NCBI GenBank assembly: GCA_009774155.1
Contig: VSNE01000026.1
Location: 1 to 15,275 of the forward strand
DNA: 15,275 bases
Direction: 5' to 3'
Source: Lachnospiraceae bacterium
GTDB taxonomy: Bacteria; Bacillota; Clostridia; Lachnospirales; Lachnospiraceae
Position 1 is the stretch's first letter. Every line of letters begins with the position of its first letter. The translations under genes were made by a program, and so were the position numbers. The notes under the pieces were generated by a model. The model worked only from the letters and a program-made list of their open reading frames with translations. It was not told the origin of the DNA and ran no database searches. This document shows, piece after piece, positions 13,471 through 15,275 of this stretch.

Positions 13471-14141
13471 AGAACAGGCTGTTAATAGCGGATGATGAAG
13501 CGGATATCGTGACAATGCTCACATCCTTTTTTGAGGGAAAGGGCTATGAGGTCATGATCGCTTTCGATGGGACAGAAGCCTTAAAACAGGTAGAAAAAAG
13601 GCCGGATTTGATCCTGCTCGATATCAACATGCCGGGCTTAAACGGATTGGAGGTCTGCAGCCGCATCCGGGACCACATCGACTGCCCCATTCTTTTTCTT
13701 ACCGCAAAGATTGAAGATATGGATAAGGTAAGGGGCTTTTCCGCTGGCGGGGATGATTATATTGTGAAGCCCTTCTCCCTTGCGGAGCTTGAGGCAAGGG
13801 TAAGCGCCCATCTGCGCAGGCAGGCGCGGCACAGCATGGAGACCTGCGTGAAATTTACTGGGGATCTGACCATAGATTTTGCACAGCGCAGCCTGTTTTA
13901 TGGGAAGGAAAAAATCGTCCTTTCTAAAAAAGAGTTTGATATTGTGGAGCTGCTTTCCCAGAATCCGGGGCAGGTGTTCGATAAAGAACGGATTTATGAA
14001 CTGGTGTGGGGATATGACAGCGAAGGGGACAGCATGGTGGTGGCGGAGCACATCCGGAGAGTGCGGACGAAGATTGCCGTATTCACGGACAGAAGTTATA
14101 TTGAGACCGTCTGGGGGTGCGGTTATAAATGGATAAAATAA
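13467..14141 (+). CDS. OmpR/PhoB-family response regulator (module 3)
   Basis: A 224-residue regulator. The receiver has D9-D10-E11, phospho-acceptor D52 (LILLDINMPG), T79 and K101 (YIVKPF). The winged helix ends YIETVWGCGYKWIK. GTG at 13467 follows GGAGGTGG (13455-13462) and gives the expected N-terminus (MKNRLLIADDEADIV). The frame is open back to 13347, but that extension is rich in Arg and Trp and unlike a regulator. The kinase gene starts 13 bases before its stop. Its target lies probably beyond the window, as no unassigned transporter remains inside. Confidence 0.93.
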   Translation: MKNRLLIADDEADIVTMLTSFFEGKGYEVMIAFDGTEALKQVEKRPDLILLDINMPGLNGLEVCSRIRDHIDCPILFLTAKIEDMDKVRGFSAGGDDYIVKPFSLAELEARVSAHLRRQARHSMETCVKFTGDLTIDFAQRSLFYGKEKIVLSKKEFDIVELLSQNPGQVFDKERIYELVWGYDSEGDSMVVAEHIRRVRTKIAVFTDRSYIETVWGCGYKWIK

Positions 14142-15275
14142 AAAGAAAACCGGCCGGAAAGGCGCTGCGCGGGAGCATTGTCCTTTATATTACGGTATTT
14201 ACGCTGGCGGCGCTTTTATTAAGCGGTATGACCGCAAATCTGTGTAAGCTGGAAGCACAGAACATCAGGAACCGTTATCCCACATCCGGCCACAAATATT
14301 ATCTGACGGATGAAAACGGAAACAGGCTGGGAGGCGGAGAGTATATCGGAACCATGACAGAACCTTTGTCGGAACAGGATGCGTTCTGGCTCTCGGTTCT
14401 GGAGGTGCTCCCTGTTCTGGCTACCCCTGTCTGGTCCGCACTGTGCATCCTTGCCGCAGCCCTGCTTTTTTACCGCAATAAGCTGGAAAAGCCGCTTTTA
14501 CAGCTACGGGAGGCATCGGAGAAGATTGCGGAAAATAATCTGGATTTTCGGGTGGAATATAAAGCCGCTGATGAACTGGGACAGCTATGCAGCTCTTTTG
14601 AGATCATGCGCTCTACCCTTGCCGCAAATTTCGCTGAAATGTGGAGGCAGATCGAGGACCGCAGGCAGTTGAACGCCGCTTTCGCCCATGAACTGCGTAC
14701 TCCCCTTACGGTACTGAAGGGCTACGATGAAATGCTCCGAAGCAGTTCGGACAGGCGGACAAAGGAGATTGCGGCTACCATGGAAAAGCACATCATGCGT
14801 ATGGAGCATTATGTGGACAGTATGGGAAATCTGCGGCGTCTGGAGGATCTGAAACCTCAGCGGGAGAGCATTTCCATAAAAGAGCTGGCGGCTGCCCTGT
14901 ATGACAGTGTATCTATGGAGTGCAGGGCACACGGAAAAGTGCTCTCTTTTCAGAATCATACTCAGTCCAAAGAGCTTATGGCTGACAGGAACAGCATCTT
15001 ACAGGTAGCAAACAATCTGACAGCCAATGCCGTGCGCTATGCCGGATCTTCCGTTACCTTCTGTATGGAGGAAACAGAAGGAGGGCTTTTGCTGAAGGTA
15101 ACGGATGACGGGAAAGGGTTTTCGGAAGAAGGGCTGCGTCAGGCAATGAATCCTTATTTTACAGAAGAAAAAGAGAGTGAAAAACATTTTGGAATCGGTC
15201 TTTATCTGTGCCGGATGATCTGCGGGCATCATGGCGCCCGGTTGAAAATAGAAAATGTTCCCTCCGGAGCACAGA
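14129..15275 (+). CDS. HAMP-containing sensor histidine kinase, 5' part (module 3)
   Basis: The frame is open from ATG 14129 to the window end, 382 residues, so the 3' end is missing. TM1 is about 16-38, followed by an external loop of about 55 residues (YYLTDENGNRLGGGEYIG) and TM2 about 96-115. A HAMP domain runs from KLEKPLLQLREASEKIAENNLDFRV to about residue 165. HisKA carries H187 in AFAHELRTPLTVLKGY. The ATPase domain shows N box NNLTANAVRYAG, G1 VTDDGKGF and G2 HFGIGLYLCRMI; it is nearly complete, so few residues are lost. The gene overlaps the regulator by 13 bases, and the nearest ribosome-site candidate, GGGGGT, is about 12 bases away, so translation probably depends on coupling. A signal cannot be named. 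Confidence 0.9.
   Translation, partial: MDKIKRKPAGKALRGSIVLYITVFTLAALLLSGMTANLCKLEAQNIRNRYPTSGHKYYLTDENGNRLGGGEYIGTMTEPLSEQDAFWLSVLEVLPVLATPVWSALCILAAALLFYRNKLEKPLLQLREASEKIAENNLDFRVEYKAADELGQLCSSFEIMRSTLAANFAEMWRQIEDRRQLNAAFAHELRTPLTVLKGYDEMLRSSSDRRTKEIAATMEKHIMRMEHYVDSMGNLRRLEDLKPQRESISIKELAAALYDSVSMECRAHGKVLSFQNHTQSKELMADRNSILQVANNLTANAVRYAGSSVTFCMEETEGGLLLKVTDDGKGFSEEGLRQAMNPYFTEEKESEKHFGIGLYLCRMICGHHGARLKIENVPSGAQ

Noticed and set aside
1..15275. Lantibiotic precursor or modification genes to pair with the immunity-type transporter
   Set aside because: I found no LanB/C/M-like gene and no small Cys/Ser/Thr-rich leader peptide with its own ribosome site, so production is not supported in this window.

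Overview
The window reads as chromosomal DNA of a Gram-positive gut-type clostridium, most likely a Lachnospiraceae member. This rests on strong AGGAGG-type ribosome sites, moderate GC, the style of the two-component and ABC genes, and palindromic intergenic repeats. Genus is not resolved. All convincing genes are on the + strand.

Layout. (1) 1-671: the 3' end of an ABC-2 type permease whose partners lie before the window. (2) 991-5903: a peptide-sensing and detoxification style module in the order response regulator, histidine kinase, MacB/BceA-type ATPase, FtsX-type permease. A nearly identical 22-23 bp promoter box (about 855-877 and 2851-2873) precedes both the regulator pair and the transporter pair. 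(3) 6067-10801: a second module of OmpR-type regulator, one-TM kinase, a lantibiotic-immunity type ATPase with a glutamate in place of the Q-loop glutamine, two ABC-2 permeases and a YxeA-like membrane-anchored protein. A perfect four-copy array of CAAGGTT with 11-bp period lies directly before the ATPase gene. A 133-bp element with 12-bp terminal inverted repeats overlaps the kinase 3' end and supplies its last 20 codons. (4) 11009-13316: a loose row of small genes, one SMI1/KNR4 (SUKH)-like and four unrecognised, separated by hairpin-rich spacers. It looks like an immunity-gene array of the kind found near polymorphic or contact-dependent toxins. (5) 13467 to the end: a third regulator/kinase pair, with the kinase cut by the window edge and probably followed by another transporter.

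How it may work together. Each kinase probably senses an antimicrobial peptide, or the transporter engaging it. The cognate OmpR-type regulator then switches on the neighbouring ABC pump. The small immunity-like genes add protection against other bacterial toxins, so the region looks like a defence island against competitors. The direct evidence is gene content, order, motifs and repeated DNA. The substrates and the regulator-to-site links are inferred.
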